Shown here: in pieces, positions 33,111 to 44,743 of the stretch
How the letters are laid out: the number at the start of each line of letters is the position of its first letter
Position numbering within the stretch: the first letter of the stretch is position 1
From: Diphasiastrum complanatum
Lineage: Eukaryota; Streptophyta; Lycopodiopsida; Lycopodiales; Lycopodiaceae
Length of the DNA: 64,000 nucleotides
NCBI GenBank assembly: GCA_029204225.1
Contig: CM055115.1
Location: 8,921,466 to 8,985,465 of the forward strand
Reading direction: 5' to 3'
Translations under genes and position numbers: made by a program
The notes under the pieces: generated by a model
What the model was told of the DNA's origin: nothing
The model's input: only the letters and a program-made list of their open reading frames with translations
Databases searched by the model: none

Positions 33111-33360
33111 GTTGAAGTTATTGTTTCGTATTTTCAGAAGCTTTAACAGAAGGAAGTTCTAACACTACTATTTTTACAGTGATGGATCATTTGTAGGAAT
33201 AATTGTTCCCCTTATGAGTGACATCGAGAATTTAGTAAAGATTGACAATAAGTATGAGTGACATCAAGAATTTAGTTTGACAATAAGTATAAGTGGTACT
33301 TTGAGGTTTTTGAGAATGGTTCTAAATTAGACATATTTTTCTTTGTGCTTTGGATTGATA

Positions 33361-33681
33361 CAGGAAACACTACGAGTTGTGGATGTGTGGTGGATATTCA
33401 AGAGGAATTTGATGATTGTGGTTCTGCATTTTTGAAAATATTTACTAAAAAGAATGAGAAATATTTTGAGATCTATGGTAGTATCGTTGATTATGATGTC
33501 ACGCTGATGGTAGCAAGCGTTTAGAAAAATCTGAACTCTTGCTACGGATAGAATTGGCTATTCACACAAGGAGATACTTGAAGGCTTTCGAAGGGCCAAA
33601 AGCAAAATTCAAAATTATCCTAGTTTTCTTGGGTCGGAAAGAAATGTTCCAAAAAAAAAGTCCAGACAATGAACTAAAGAA
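33361..33681 (+). other. Possible upstream exon(s) of the ParB-like gene
   Basis: After a splice-acceptor-like GATACAG at 33357-33363 the + strand is open for about 54 codons (CGCVVDIQEEFDD, KKNEKYFEIYG) and then stops. It is in a different frame from the ParB-like ORF. A nine-A run at about 33650 could be a frameshift site, or an intron may lie between. Transcript evidence would be needed to join these pieces. Confidence 0.25.
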
Positions 33682-34338
33682 GTGGAAGGGACAAGTACTA
33701 CGGAGAGACATAATCACCATGAATCACCTGCAAATATGACTTTAGTGGTTACAATAGTGGACGCAATTCCACCTAGGAGTTTTCAACCACCTTCACAAAA
33801 AGAGCAAAAGAGCAGGAAAAAGGGTGTCAAAGAAAAGAAGGATGTTTCGATTGAAGTTGTCTCAAAAAAATCAAAGGCCTCAAAATCATGCGATGAAGAT
33901 GCACTTGCAAAAACAAATATGAGATTGGATGCCTTTAAGAAGTTGTATCCTCTGGGTATACAAACTGAGATTCAAATTGATGTAACCAAGTGTGAGCTTC
34001 TCCCAGTGCAATATAACTGTAGGCCTTTCAATGGAGATTATTGTGATGCGTTGCAGAGATTGTTGTTTAACACTATTGGGGTGAAGTTGCCCCCAGTAGA
34101 TGTGATCCCATTTTATTCAAAAACTGGGGAGTTTGTAGAGGTGTTCGACAGCAAAATTTTAAAGGACAAGGCAGTACAGATAAAATTTTATGTTGTGGAT
34201 GGACAACATACAATACAAGTGGCAATCTTTCACTTGGTTCCAACAAGGATGAACCCATTGAAGACATTTGAAGTGAAGAAAACTCAAATGATGAACAATA
34301 AATGTTTTTACACACTTTCAATAGGATCCAATAATTGA
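33682..34338 (+). CDS. Protein with a ParB/sulfiredoxin-like (DGQH) signature, 218 aa
   Basis: The first ~90 residues are basic and Lys/Ser-rich (EQKSRKKGVKEKKD), perhaps a nuclear signal. Residues about 90-205 show the order of the ParB N-terminal/sulfiredoxin fold: an LLPVQY strand, RPFN, an amphipathic helix (YCDALQRLLFN), a VDVIPFYS strand, then FYVVDGQHTIQVA, where DGQH takes the place of GERR in ParB and equals the DGQH box of related bacterial proteins. In bacteria this fold binds palindromic DNA or acts as a nuclease or NTPase; the role in plants is unknown to me. The frame ends naturally, but the protein is short and may be a fragment of a longer gene. It follows the palindrome arrays by about 570 bp. 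Not a retroelement protein as far as I can tell. Confidence 0.5.
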   Translation: MEGTSTTERHNHHESPANMTLVVTIVDAIPPRSFQPPSQKEQKSRKKGVKEKKDVSIEVVSKKSKASKSCDEDALAKTNMRLDAFKKLYPLGIQTEIQIDVTKCELLPVQYNCRPFNGDYCDALQRLLFNTIGVKLPPVDVIPFYSKTGEFVEVFDSKILKDKAVQIKFYVVDGQHTIQVAIFHLVPTRMNPLKTFEVKKTQMMNNKCFYTLSIGSNN

Positions 34339-35012
34339 GTACTATCTCCTCCTATGAAAGATCTTACAACAATTTGTGAATTGATTATCACTAGCTACTC
34401 AAATCTCTCTAAAACAAGATCTATTTCACATCAAATGATGGAGTATAGGCAAAGTTAGGATCTAACACTCTTAGCACGTGTGAAATACACTAAGAAACCA
34501 AATTTGACTCAAATACAATGATATTGCATGAAACAAAATGGCTAAGATCTCAAAACAGTGCCTAGATCACATATAGATGAGATTGGCAAGCATACAACTG
34601 TGATTTTAGATCAACCAAGCAATCTCTTGACCAAACCAAATGTGTCCACCCAGGTCGAGGTGCCCTACCTAACCCTCTTCAAAATCTTATAGCTTTTGAT
34701 TGGCTCAACCAAATGGAATGAAACTGATTGCAACAGCAACTAGACAAAAATAGCTTCAAAACAAGCTATCAAACAAGATAAATGGATCAAACATGAGAGA
34801 GAACTTCCAAACTGAAATTGGATGTTCCTTACACGTGTCTGAGCACCTAATTCCGTACAGTACCAGGTCAGACCCAATCAATGTCCTTTTGATCTCTTTT
34901 GATCCAAGATTGAACAAGATAGCTAGGAAAATGGGCCTTGACAACTTCTAGCTCAAGATTGATGAAAATATTTTCACTTAGATGGATCAAAATGCATGGT
35001 AACCTTAGGTAG
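34339..35012 (-). mobile_element. Leader region inside an LTR element, truncated
   Basis: This stretch lies inside the primer site of the LTR at 35025-35691 when read on the minus strand. It holds no gag or pol. The rest of the element is missing, and the boundary with the ParB-like gene is undefined. Confidence 0.4.
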
Positions 35013-35024
35013 GCTCTGATACCA
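35013..35024 (-). other. Primer-binding site (initiator Met tRNA)
   Basis: The minus strand reads TGGTATCAGAGC directly inside an LTR ending ATTCAACA. It marks the junction between the LTR at 35025 and its internal region. Confidence 0.85.
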
Positions 35025-35691
35025 TGTTGAATTTCACACGTGTGGACTGTCCACTACATGTACTTGTGATCTCCTAAGGTGTGTAGATGCACCAAGATCA
35101 AGACTAGATTGAGATTCAAGATCAATCTTGAATCCTATGGCAAAAACACACTACTACATGCATTCAATCACTTCCAACTCTCACTCACACGTGTGGTAAG
35201 TATTCAAAAAATAATCTAAGTAAAAACACGCTGCTCTCCTCGGGTAGAGAGAGAAAATGCATCATCAGCTCTCGGGTAGAGAGAGAAAGCTAGAAATCCA
35301 ATAACTCACAAAATCCATGAAATCACCAAATCAATCACATTCAAAATGACGAGTACAATGATACTAGTAGGTCCACGAGCTACCACTATGCCTAACTATG
35401 ATTGGACCATATTTTTTCACCTCTTGATCCTATTGGATCATTGATCTATGCACCTCTTAATTCTATTGGACTATATTCAAGCACAACTCAATTTCCTATT
35501 GGACCTCACAAGGTTCCACCTCTAATTTCTATTGGACCTCTTGGAATTCATCAAACAAAAACTGTACACTTGTCTACACTCTAATTAGCAAGTATTTAGT
35601 CTCTTACTCTATTTTGGCTCAATAGTGGCATTACAAGTGGAAATGCATAATTTGCCATCTATGCCAAATTTATTCCTATCAGCATCCTACA
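35025..35691 (-). mobile_element. Isolated 5' LTR of an unclassified retroelement
   Basis: Read on the minus strand the LTR ends TGTGAAATTCAACA against the primer site. A plausible start is TGTAGGATGCTGATAGG at about 35691. It contains CACACGTGTG palindromes and a short direct repeat of GGGTAGAGAGAGAAA (35239 and 35274). No partner LTR is found in the window. Confidence 0.6.
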
Positions 35692-36333
35692 CCTAGATGC
35701 TTGATGTAAAAAACATAACACCCCTATATCTAACATAGATAATCTTTTTCAATTCTTCACAGGCATATGTTGGATTTGCAGCAAATTGGATAGCTCTTTC
35801 TCCAAAGTGCTAGGTTCCTCAAATTTTCTTTGAATCTAGTTGTAGCAAACCTTTGCAAATTGCACCTCAACAATAATTTGACAAGGATCCAACCAAGAGT
35901 TTTGCTACCATTCACGCAATTACAAAGAGCTTAATCTACCATAGCTAGCAAACATGAAGAGCTCAATACAAGACTAAGAACTTCCAAAAGCCAGCTATAC
36001 ATAATGAACAAAAAAAAAAATTACATCAGAACTGATGACCTTACACAACAAATTCCATCTGTGCCTTTCCTGCACGGGAGCCTCAGACCATCCCGAGTAT
36101 CTGGAAGCAGTCGCAAAGATTGACAAGCTCGAACAGGAGCTGTCAGATCTCCAACAACAAACGGAAGATCAAAAGTTGGCTGCTGAGTTGCAAACTCAGG
36201 ACTTGGCAACTGCATCTACACAGCCAAAGCGAATGCAGCGGAATCGGTCGAAGGTATGTGCTGACAGATTCCATACATTTGTTCAACGCTTCTGAAAATG
36301 GTGTCCACCTACTTTTAACATTGAATTACAATG
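35692..36333. other. Spacer with one short coiled-coil-like frame
   Basis: A + strand frame (36035-36295, 86 codons) encodes a heptad-like stretch, EAVAKIDKLEQELSDLQQQT, which could be the tail of a gag-like or host protein upstream of the broken frame at 36334. Otherwise nothing is recognised. Confidence 0.35.
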
Positions 36334-37110
36334 GTGTATGGCATCGCCTTCGACGATTGGAAGCGACCATGGGAGAAGGAAGACTTTCTCTGGTTATGGG
36401 CCCAGCTTTCTATTGAGCATAAAGGATGTCTCTGCTAGGGCATAATCCAGGGAAAGTTTAAAGTCCTACCTTTCGGGTCAGCAGAGTTATACATAGGCTC
36501 TTCGGCTATGTATGCTCTCGAATACATTCGCATCAAAGAACTTCAATTTTTGCAGAACAAAGACAATAAGTGACATTTTTGGAAGCGAAATTCGCAGTTT
36601 CAATTATACAAACCCAAAGCTATTGCGGATTTAGGCGCATTCGATGACACGGAGTTGCTGATCAACATTAATATGGCGTATCCAGAACTATTCAGTCTAT
36701 ATGTGGATTGGGAGCAAAACCTTGAAGAATATTTTGCGGAGATTCGACATAATCTGTAGGATAGAAGGAAGTCATTCAGATATAAGCAATTTTGTACATA
36801 TTCATTTTGGCAGTTTGGTACCTTTGCGGCAAAGACATTATTCTTTATTCAGAATCTTTATGTTAAAAGCAATTTTATTAGATTCTCATCTCAATACTGT
36901 GAAGAAATCACTCTACGAAGTGATTCAGACAAAGATACAAAGTTGACTCAGGAGTTGTTCGATGGAACATTACTCCCTGTTAAACTAGAAAAATTCAGCA
37001 ACCTCCCAGTTGACCGATATACAAAATCCAAAGAAGATTTGTTGTTGATCGAAGCTCAACAAAACTTGGAGCTAGCTCAAAAACTATATGAAGAATTGAA
37101 TAATTCATAA
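36334..37110 (+). pseudogene. Unrecognised broken protein frame upstream of an LTR
   Basis: One frame runs for 258 codons with three internal stops (after HKGCLC, QNKDNK and EIRHNL), beginning VYGIAFDDWKRPW and ending AQKLYEELNNS before a normal stop. Stretches such as AYPELFSLYVDWEQNL and KLEKFSNLPVDRY look like real protein. I cannot assign a family. Its position before a polypurine tract and LTR suggests it belongs to the same retroelement. Confidence 0.45.
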
Positions 37111-37411
37111 ATATTATTCATGTCTTTGTCATGCTGATGCCTATCTGTGATACTGAAGGTAGATCTTTGCAGTTTGAAGATGTTTTGAAGTTTGATTCCA
37201 GTTTTCATCAAACAATTTCAACTCAAAAACAACCTACTCAACGCAACAACAAGACACATATTCTCTGAAGAAATATCTAAAGGACGAATCATATGAAGAA
37301 ATATTTTTTTTCGCCTCAACGAAAATCTTACGAACAAGAATGTTTCTCGAGTAATCCTCGAAGTAAAGATGATATGTTCACGAGGACGTTTCACATTTGA
37401 GGAAGGGGATA

Positions 37412-38673
37412 TGTGATGCCACGCAAATGTCAAAAATTGAATATCAACATAAATATGGCATAATATACTTGAAAATGAAGATGTGAGCTGGTTAAGTATA
37501 AATCATAAAGAGGCCTAAGTCATTTATTGAGAATATATCTCCTAGGTACTTGCCTTATAAATTAAGGGCTAGACCTTTAATAGGAAAAGACATTGCCTTG
37601 GATAACCCTTAATTAGGCCGTCCATACGAAACGACTAGTTATGAAAAGACATGTTAACTAAAGTAACTTTAACTCATAGTTAAGTATACCTCTTATGGTA
37701 TACTTGAACATATTTTTAGTTTAATTCTTAACTAGACCCTTTCGCGGGAGCGACGCACCTATTGTTTAAGAGGTGTGTTTGTTCGCCCCGTAGAACATAT
37801 ATTGGTCTCACACTTCAGTCTCAATCATCGAGAGAGAAGAGTTTATGCTTATGTAAGAGATTGAAGAAGTGAATAGAGTTTTGTGAGTTATTCCCCCTTA
37901 TCTCTGTTCTCTGCACTGTTGAGTGTGAGTGATCTTAAGTCTGCTAACAATCTCTAACACATTTCATGAATTACTCTCTGATCAGACAGACGCTCTAGTG
38001 CATTACAGTCGTTTGTTGTGTTTCCGTAAAGCATGCTCTAAAGAACTATCTTAAAATCATCTTATTCGTCTGTTGCCAATACTTTCTTTTCGACACTCGA
38101 ATAATGACTATCTTTGTGCAGTCTAGCACGATCATTGAATTAAGTTGTATGTATACAAATGAGATGACAGTCCCTGTCTGAAGAATTGAGTCTCTGATCT
38201 ATTTTCCTGATTGGCATTGACATAAGTTTCTAACGTGCTCTAAAACCATTTGTGCTCTTTAACCATTAAGTTGGGCTTTAGTTGTTAAGGACTATTGTCT
38301 AGGAACGAATAGTTCGCGAATTCAATTAATCAATTGTCTGCACAGTCGCGAATACATCGAACAATTCCCAATTTTCTGTTGACACCATAGTCAGCCAGAG
38401 TGTAGTCTGTTGTACCACTTTGATAACATTTCATTTGTAGAATGTGTTTCCTTCAATTCGATAGAGGCCAGATTGTTGTTCTGAATTCATTAACATTACC
38501 CATTCCAGTTATAAGTAATACTGGTTACTTTTGAATGTCTGTCGACAACCAGAATAACATTCAAAACCACCTGCCATAATTATACCAAAAACATAATTTT
38601 CTAACGCTATCTTCTGTGGGAACGATACTTTTCACTACAAAATCTATATTAAACCTATTGGTATAGTACGACA
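37412..38673 (+). mobile_element. 1.26-kb 3' LTR of a degenerate retroelement
   Basis: It is preceded by a purine-rich GAGGAAGGGGA (37399-37409) and begins TGTGATGCCACG. It ends GTATAGTACGACA at 38673, exactly where the Copia-A match starts (TCACCTGAATT). TG...CA ends plus a polypurine tract support a 3' LTR. The matching 5' LTR and most of the internal region are not in the window. Confidence 0.6.
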
Positions 38674-39628
38674 TCACCTGAATTATTCTTTTGTACAACA
38701 AATGTCTAAACAATCTATTGTTGTTGATCTCGATTATCCAGATAGGAAAGTCAAATTATCTGTTTGTCAAGACTATCTAGTCAATAAACTGCCCATGAAA
38801 CCATTTAAATCAAGCCATCAGCATGTTGCTAGAGGATTGTTTGGTGTACTTTATCAAGAAGAAATTTGAAGGCTTCAATTGTTTTAGAATCTTCAAGAAG
38901 CATGCAGAGAAAGAAATTGGCAAACAAATCAACGGCCTGAGGTCCGACAATGGTAGAGAGTACATCTCTACCGAACTCAAGGAGTACTGCCAGAGCCAAG
39001 GCATTGAACAACAATTTATCACTCCTTATTCACCTCAATCTAATGGCTTAGCCGAGAGGAAGAATCATGCCCTGGTCGAGTCTGCCAAATGTATGCTAAC
39101 ACATGAATCTTTGCCAAAGAGCTTCTGGGCTGAAGCTATCTCCACTACAGCTTACGTCCAAAACATATGTTTGACTAAGGCCCTCATAGGCAAAACACCA
39201 CATGAGGTCTGGACAGGCTATAAGGCTTCAATGAAGAACCTTTGTGTGTTCGGATGCATCGCCTATGCGCAGATCCCAAAGGAGACAAGAAAGAAATTAA
39301 ACTTCTAAGGTCTCAAGACCATCCTTATCGGATACACTTCATCTGACAATACTTACAAGCTATATGACTCTGATACCTAGCAGATTTTATTCAATAGGAT
39401 ACAGTCTTTATTGAGGATGAGTTCGATGACTTCAAAGGCAAAGGCAAAGTTCCATGCGAACCTTTGATGCCTCTGCCTCCGATATGACAATTCGAGCCTT
39501 TGGCTCAAGCGTGCCTCTAGTCGATGGACTACTCAACAACAAGTCAGATGAAGAAGTTGCTATTACTCAGCAATAACAAATCCAAGGACTAGATCATCAG
39601 CCGATGCCACTTCCTCCAAGAAGATCAA
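38674..39628 (+). pseudogene. Copia-A integrase fragment, fourth copy
   Basis: It starts within the pre-integrase region (YSFVQQMSKQSIVV) and runs through integrase with RSDNGREYIS, SPQSNGLAERKN and VFGCIAYAQI, with one frameshift near 38820 and a stop at 39307. It shows the empty site of the 2-kb insertion. It is cut at both ends: by the LTR at 38673 and by gypsy sequence at about 39640. Confidence 0.8.
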
Positions 39629-39639
39629 ACTCCCTTAAG

Positions 39640-42057
39640 AAAATTCGTTAGAGACAATGCAATTTAGGCATAGTCTTTAATGAATTTATGAAAAAACCCT
39701 ATGAATCCCAAAAAAATTTAACTTCCCTAATGGTTTTTAGGGCCAATTACGAACTTTTTGGACCTTATCGTATCGATCTCTAGACCTGGATCGAAAACGA
39801 TATGTCCCAAATACTTGAGCCTTGTTTGAATGAACTCACACTTAGACTCCTTAGCATAAAGCTTTGCTTGCCTTAGATTATCTAAGATTGTATGCAAATG
39901 CGCCTCGTGCTCCTCAAGAGTCTTACTGTAAATCAGTATGTCATCAAACAATACCACGAGAAACTTCCTTAGATATGGACGAAGAATATCGTTCATCATC
40001 TGTTGGAAGGTTGTCGAGGTATTAGTTAGACCAAGAGTAAAACTAAAAATCTGTAATGGCTACAATGAAAACCAGTTTTGAAAACACCCTGACCTAAGGT
40101 CCAATTTGGTGAAATACTTAGCACCATTCAATCGGTCCATTAAGTCATCCATCTGAGGTAAGGGATAACGGTTCTTAATAGTCATCTTATTAAGCTTTTT
40201 CTAATCGACACAAAGATGAATACCATTGTCTTTCTTGCCGGTTAACAAAATAGGCGCTCCCAAAGAGGACTTACTGGGTGTAATATGACCCTTACGTAAT
40301 AACTCTTTAAGTTGACTAGCAACTTCATCTTCTTCCTTCCAGCACATCTTGTAGGGCAAAAATGATATAGGAGAGCTATCGGGAAGAAGATTTATATGAT
40401 GGTCTACTCCCCGTAAGGGGAAAAGACCCTTAGGCAACTGCTCAGAGAATATATTAGTATATTCCTCCCTAATTCTCTTAAAGATTTTGCCCTCAGGCAA
40501 AGATTATAGATTTACATCTCAAAAAGACAATTCTTTAGGGAAAGATGAAACATCAACATTGAAATTATGAGTACTAAAAGCATCCATGTGCGATTCATCT
40601 TTCAGATAACATAAATATGAATAATACTCAAAATCCAAACTATATTGATTAGCCTTATGAGCAGTTACAAAAGGTAGATCAGGCTCATCACCTTTAATAC
40701 AAACCAATGAGTCACTATGCAAGAAAGAGGTACTATGAGAAACATAATATTTTTTTAAGGACTCATTCCTAGCATAAAATCACTCTTTACATAGGATTAA
40801 AGTTACCTTAGAGAAATTCATAACATGAAAAGATAAATTATCTACATAGCCCTAAATCTTCAACGGCATGTGGGGGACAAAGAGCTCCCAGACCTGCTGC
40901 TCCCCACCATTGTGGTCACTTGGTGCAGTTGCCAATTGCAACTTCTGCACCAACTTAGCATTAATAAAATTATGCATAGAACGGTCGTCAAACGATCATC
41001 AAAAGGAACACTCATGGGTTGGCTACCTACGAACCCACTCATACGAATGAGTTCATGAGGTCCAAAAACTACAGTGTTAAAACAACAATTCATAGAAATT
41101 GTTTCATCTTTAAAACATACATCAATGCAAGAAATAGAAGAATTACCTTGTTCCTTTAAGGAGCGGCCACCCTTTTTTCGTCTCTTTGGGCAATCCTTGG
41201 AAAGGTGCCCCTTCTCCATGTAGGAGAAACACAACCTGTTGTTTTTGGCCTTATCAAAGTCAGCTCTCTCTAACCGATGGCGCTTCTTTTTCTTCCATGA
41301 AGGGGAAGCTTTGTCAACCACTCGCTCCTTGCCCTTTTTGAAAGGAGGGCCTGTAGAGGGTTTGTTTTTGGATTTCGGCCTTTGTTGCTCTTTGCAGGTC
41401 ATAGTGTGCATGTTGTCAAAAATCTGAACAAAATGCACAACATCCTCTAAGGATTGTGGCTGATTTCGGCGGACCTCCAATGGATATTCTTTGGGCAAGC
41501 CCAATATGAAATGCATCTTAAGGAGCACTCTGTTTATGCGGTTAAGAAGCCACAATGCAGCTTATTGGAAATCTTATAAAAAGACATCTAAGGGTTTTGT
41601 TCCCATTTGCAAAGTTGCAAATCGATGAGAATATTTAAAATCGTCATGGACAGGCATATAGGCAGCCTTAAAGGCTACCTGGAAGTAACCCAAGTAGTTG
41701 GGACCGTAGCTCGATCTTTAAGATCTTGCCACCATGAGTACGCTTTACCGCATAAGAACATGATGGTCGTAGCAATCCGAGCTATCTAGTAGATTGTGCA
41801 TGGAGAAATGTGAAGTCCATCGATCCAACCAGGCCAAGACCACATCTTGGTGTCTATCCTTTTTCTCCAGTAAAAAACTCCGGATTAAACATCGGGTTAA
41901 GGAGGGCTTGCTAAGATTGGGACATAGCCCGCATTTCGGCCTCCGCCCGCTCATGTTTAGTCCGTATGTCAACAATTTGTTGCTGCAACAAATTAATTGC
42001 ACACGTCATAATATCCATATCAGTCCATAGGGGACTTGGAGCTCGAGTTTCTTCCAT
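39640..42057 (-). pseudogene. Gypsy gag to reverse transcriptase remnant (Gypsy-D)
   Basis: Met at 42057 opens gag (MEETRAPSPL). A retrotransposon-gag segment follows with LDRWTSHFSMHNLLDSS and, in another frame, LPKEYPLEVRR and a zinc knuckle where CFSYMEKGHLSKDC takes the place of CxxC. A protease/linker region lies at about 40520-41060. RT has LLPDSSPISFLPYKM, TPSKSSLGAPILL and the catalytic FDDILIYSKTLEEH (about 39940), ending near LGHIV...LEID. There are several frameshifts and stops. RNase H and integrase are absent on this side. It is dead. Confidence 0.8.
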
Positions 42058-43690
42058 AGGAAAAGCAGTATGTAGCTAGAAGGTTGAGGAAAAATGGAGA
42101 ACAACAGTATCAAAACCGTTAAAAATTGATAACTAGAGAAGGGCTCAAGAAATCAAGTAAACTTGAGCACTAACAAACTCTACAAACAACTTTGAGAATG
42201 AGGTAGAGGAAAATGAATGTACATCCTTTATTCCCTTCCTCAAAGCTTTCCCCTCTCCTCATGCAAAAAGGACAATTGGGACCCAATAAAGTCCCGATTT
42301 GTCCCTTCTAGGGTTTTCATACCATGTGGGACCATAAAATGGTGCCACATGGCCCATGGATCCCAATAAATCATTAAACTTGGTTAAGTTTTGTCTCTCT
42401 CCTCCAAACTCCTACGTACTTTTCTCTACTCCTAAGCCTAGGAGATTAGCAGGTATAGAAGAGACTTTTCTCTACTCCTAAGCCTAGGAGATTAGCAGGT
42501 ATAGAAGAGAAGGGAGAGAGCTGTAGAGATGAAGGGGGAGAGATGTACGTTAAAAAAAGATAGCTACCAAGTTTCAACTTGGCCTCAATCTTTTAAGATT
42601 CATAAACTATTGTATTATGGTAACTTAGAATTTATTGTCTTCTTCTTAGTAAATACGATTTGAAACTCAATGTTTGCTTTCATAAACTTTTAAAACATGG
42701 CTTTGCCAAAGGTTCCTTTGTGAGGGAAGCGTGGGGAGTGTACATTCTCCCAAGTCTCCCTTACAAATGGTCTATTCATGTTTACAATGAGTGAGGGCTG
42801 CGTGGGGAAAGACCGTTCTCCCCCTCCCTCCTTTCTTTCTTTTATTGATTTCTCTCTCTCGTACGGATCTGTAACAACCCCCCCGTACGGATCTATATAG
42901 GTCCTCCTCCCAAACCTCGAGGAACGGGGTGCGTAGGTTTACAGGCTCACACTGCAGCGAGCCTGAGGCCCATAAAATTTTTATTTTTATTATTTTTTTA
43001 ATGAAAAAGGCCAGGGGAAGAAATATTCTCTCACCCGATCCGTACCACAGGCTTGCGGACTGAACAAGACTGTTCAGACCCGCCGACGGCTTTCATCTCT
43101 TTATTTTGGTTTTTTTGTTTTTTTTTTTGAAACAAAACTCAAAACAAAAAGAGTTAAAGGGGGAAGAACAAATCAAGAAAATGAAATTCTAAACTTTAAG
43201 CATAAAGTTCAGAAGGATTTTCAAACTATTACTAGGCTATTACAAATCATTTCTAATAAAAAAAACCAAAGGTAAAGCTTAAAGTTACTATTGTGCTTTA
43301 AGCTGACCTTTTGCTTTTACATATGCAAACCAGAATTTTGAGGTTTGAATAGTAAAAAGAATTACCAATGTGAATTGCCTGTTTTAATCCATATGAACCA
43401 TTCACATGCCAACCTTTTCCCAAGAAAACTTGAACAAAGGTTAAAACTAAAACGACCACATTCCATATGAAGGAATACCCAACTACATAAGCAAAAATGG
43501 AAACGTATGCACCTCGAAATGTTACAAATCCCATAAATTTTCGATCGCCTTGAAGATTCCGCACACCCCAGATGACACACCGTATCTGCCCATCCATAGG
43601 GTCACAACCAACCCACCCCCATGCACTGGAGCTATCGACATAGTCATGCCTAGTTGAGCCTCCTATGATAAGTGGCGTCCCATACACAAC
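42058..43690 (-). mobile_element. Leader and probable 5' LTR region of Gypsy-D
   Basis: The first ~150 bp equal window positions 72-213. Further out lies GC-poor, repeat-containing sequence. At 43550-43690 it is homologous to the downstream part of the gypsy LTR seen at 1040-1190, which suggests that this whole stretch is LTR plus leader. A 129-codon frame (43298-43687) crosses it, but comparison with the other copies shows no third-position bias, so I do not call it a gene. Confidence 0.45.
42418..42509. repeat. 46-bp perfect tandem duplication
   Basis: The unit starting ACTTTTCTCTACTCC and ending GGTATAGAAGAG occurs twice head to tail (42418-42463 and 42464-42509) with no difference seen. 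Confidence 0.9.
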
Positions 43691-43713
43691 TATAAAACTC
43701 TGTGTTTATTTAC

Positions 43714-44050
43714 GCAGATTATCCATGCGACACCCAACAGTCAATTTTCTGAAATTTTGTTTGCATGGAACATCCACGCGTGGATTATCCATGCCAAAAA
43801 GTTTTTGAACACACCTCCGGCCAGTCCACCGGTGTTTTTCTGACATGGCGCCGAAAAATTTATGCGCGTGGATAATCCGCACGAAATTGAATTTTGAAAA
43901 TTCCGGCAACTGTTTCGGAGGGAACGTTGGCGGCCTCGAAAGGTAGTTTTCGCGTGGATTATCCACGCAGATTTCAGTTTGTTCACCGGACCGGACCGGA
44001 CGTTAAAGAATTCCACGCGTGGATATCTTCTGCATGGATTATCCACGCAT
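43714..44050. repeat. Cluster of GCGTGGATTATCCACGC palindromes
   Basis: About seven full or half copies of a near-perfect palindrome, GCGTGGAT-T-ATCCACGC, lie at about 43714, 43763, 43778, 43865, 43951, 44013 and 44032. Spacing is irregular, and the linkers are GC-richer than the surroundings (for example CCGGACCGGACCGGACG at 43988). A hairpin or repeated protein-binding site is possible. No gene was recognised in it. Confidence 0.75.
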
Positions 44051-44250
44051 TTTTTTTTTTGCATGTTGATAATGACATGAAATTATTTAAATAAATATAT
44101 TTCTAAATTGAATTACATTATGATGAGGTTATACATACTTTTCTAAAGTGAATTATATTACGATGAGGTTTTTTTTTTTTTTTTGCATGTTGATAATGAA
44201 ATGGAATTAGATGAATAAATATTTTTCTAAAGTGAATTATATCATGATGT
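44050..44250. repeat. Imperfect ~110-bp tandem duplication with poly-T
   Basis: Poly-T, GCATGTTGATAATGA, ATAAATAT, TTCTAAA-TGAATTA and TATGATG occur in this order at 44051-44130 and again at 44170-44250, with divergence. No coding content. Confidence 0.7.
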
Positions 44251-44731
44251 TCCTAGATGATTGAGATTTTTGATGAGGTAGGCCACCTACTTTTGTAAGA
44301 CAGTTGACTCGAGCTACCAAGAGGGTAATTATGCATGATCTAAGCCTTTGATAGCCAGGGGTTTAGGGTCTACCCCTAATGGCACTCTATCTAATCTCAT
44401 ATCCGAGATCATTTGATATGGATTGAGAGCTCATTTTGTACATACTTTGAGAGATTATCAAGAGATGGTGATTTTGGCAAGTTTGCTCTTTAATGAGGAA
44501 TTGATGAATGATGAATGTGATATTTTTTGTGCCTAATGAATAGATCTGAATCTAGGGATGTGAAGATCAATTATTTCTAGTTTTATTGTGGTGTTCGAAA
44601 GCTCTTGCCAATTAGATGCAAAATAGGTTGAATTGCATGCTAGTTTTCTATCTATTAGATGTAAGTGAAACCTTTGATGCTTTTTCAATGTTTTAGTATC
44701 CAAATGAGGTCCATAACCTCTGATTTTAACA
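44251..44731 (+). mobile_element. Probable 5' LTR ending in TTTTAACA
   Basis: An initiator-Met primer site begins immediately after CTGATTTTAACA at 44731, so the sequence to the left should be an LTR in + orientation. Its start was not found; the tandem repeat before 44250 is an approximate limit. No partner LTR was seen. Confidence 0.4.
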
Positions 44732-44743
44732 TGGTATCAGAGC
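44732..44743 (+). other. Primer-binding site (initiator Met tRNA)
   Basis: TGGTATCAGAGC follows directly after AACA. It is the standard plant retroelement primer site. Confidence 0.8.

Noticed and set aside
43298-43687. A 129-codon frame with a phrase HDYVD-SSAWGWVGCDP shared with frames at 1014, 3531, 59766 and 62059; possible conserved small protein
   Set aside because: Codon-by-codon comparison of about 35 codons of the 43.6-kb and 3.5-kb copies gave about 7 first-, 3 second- and 5 third-position differences. There is no third-position bias, so it is conserved as LTR DNA and not as protein.
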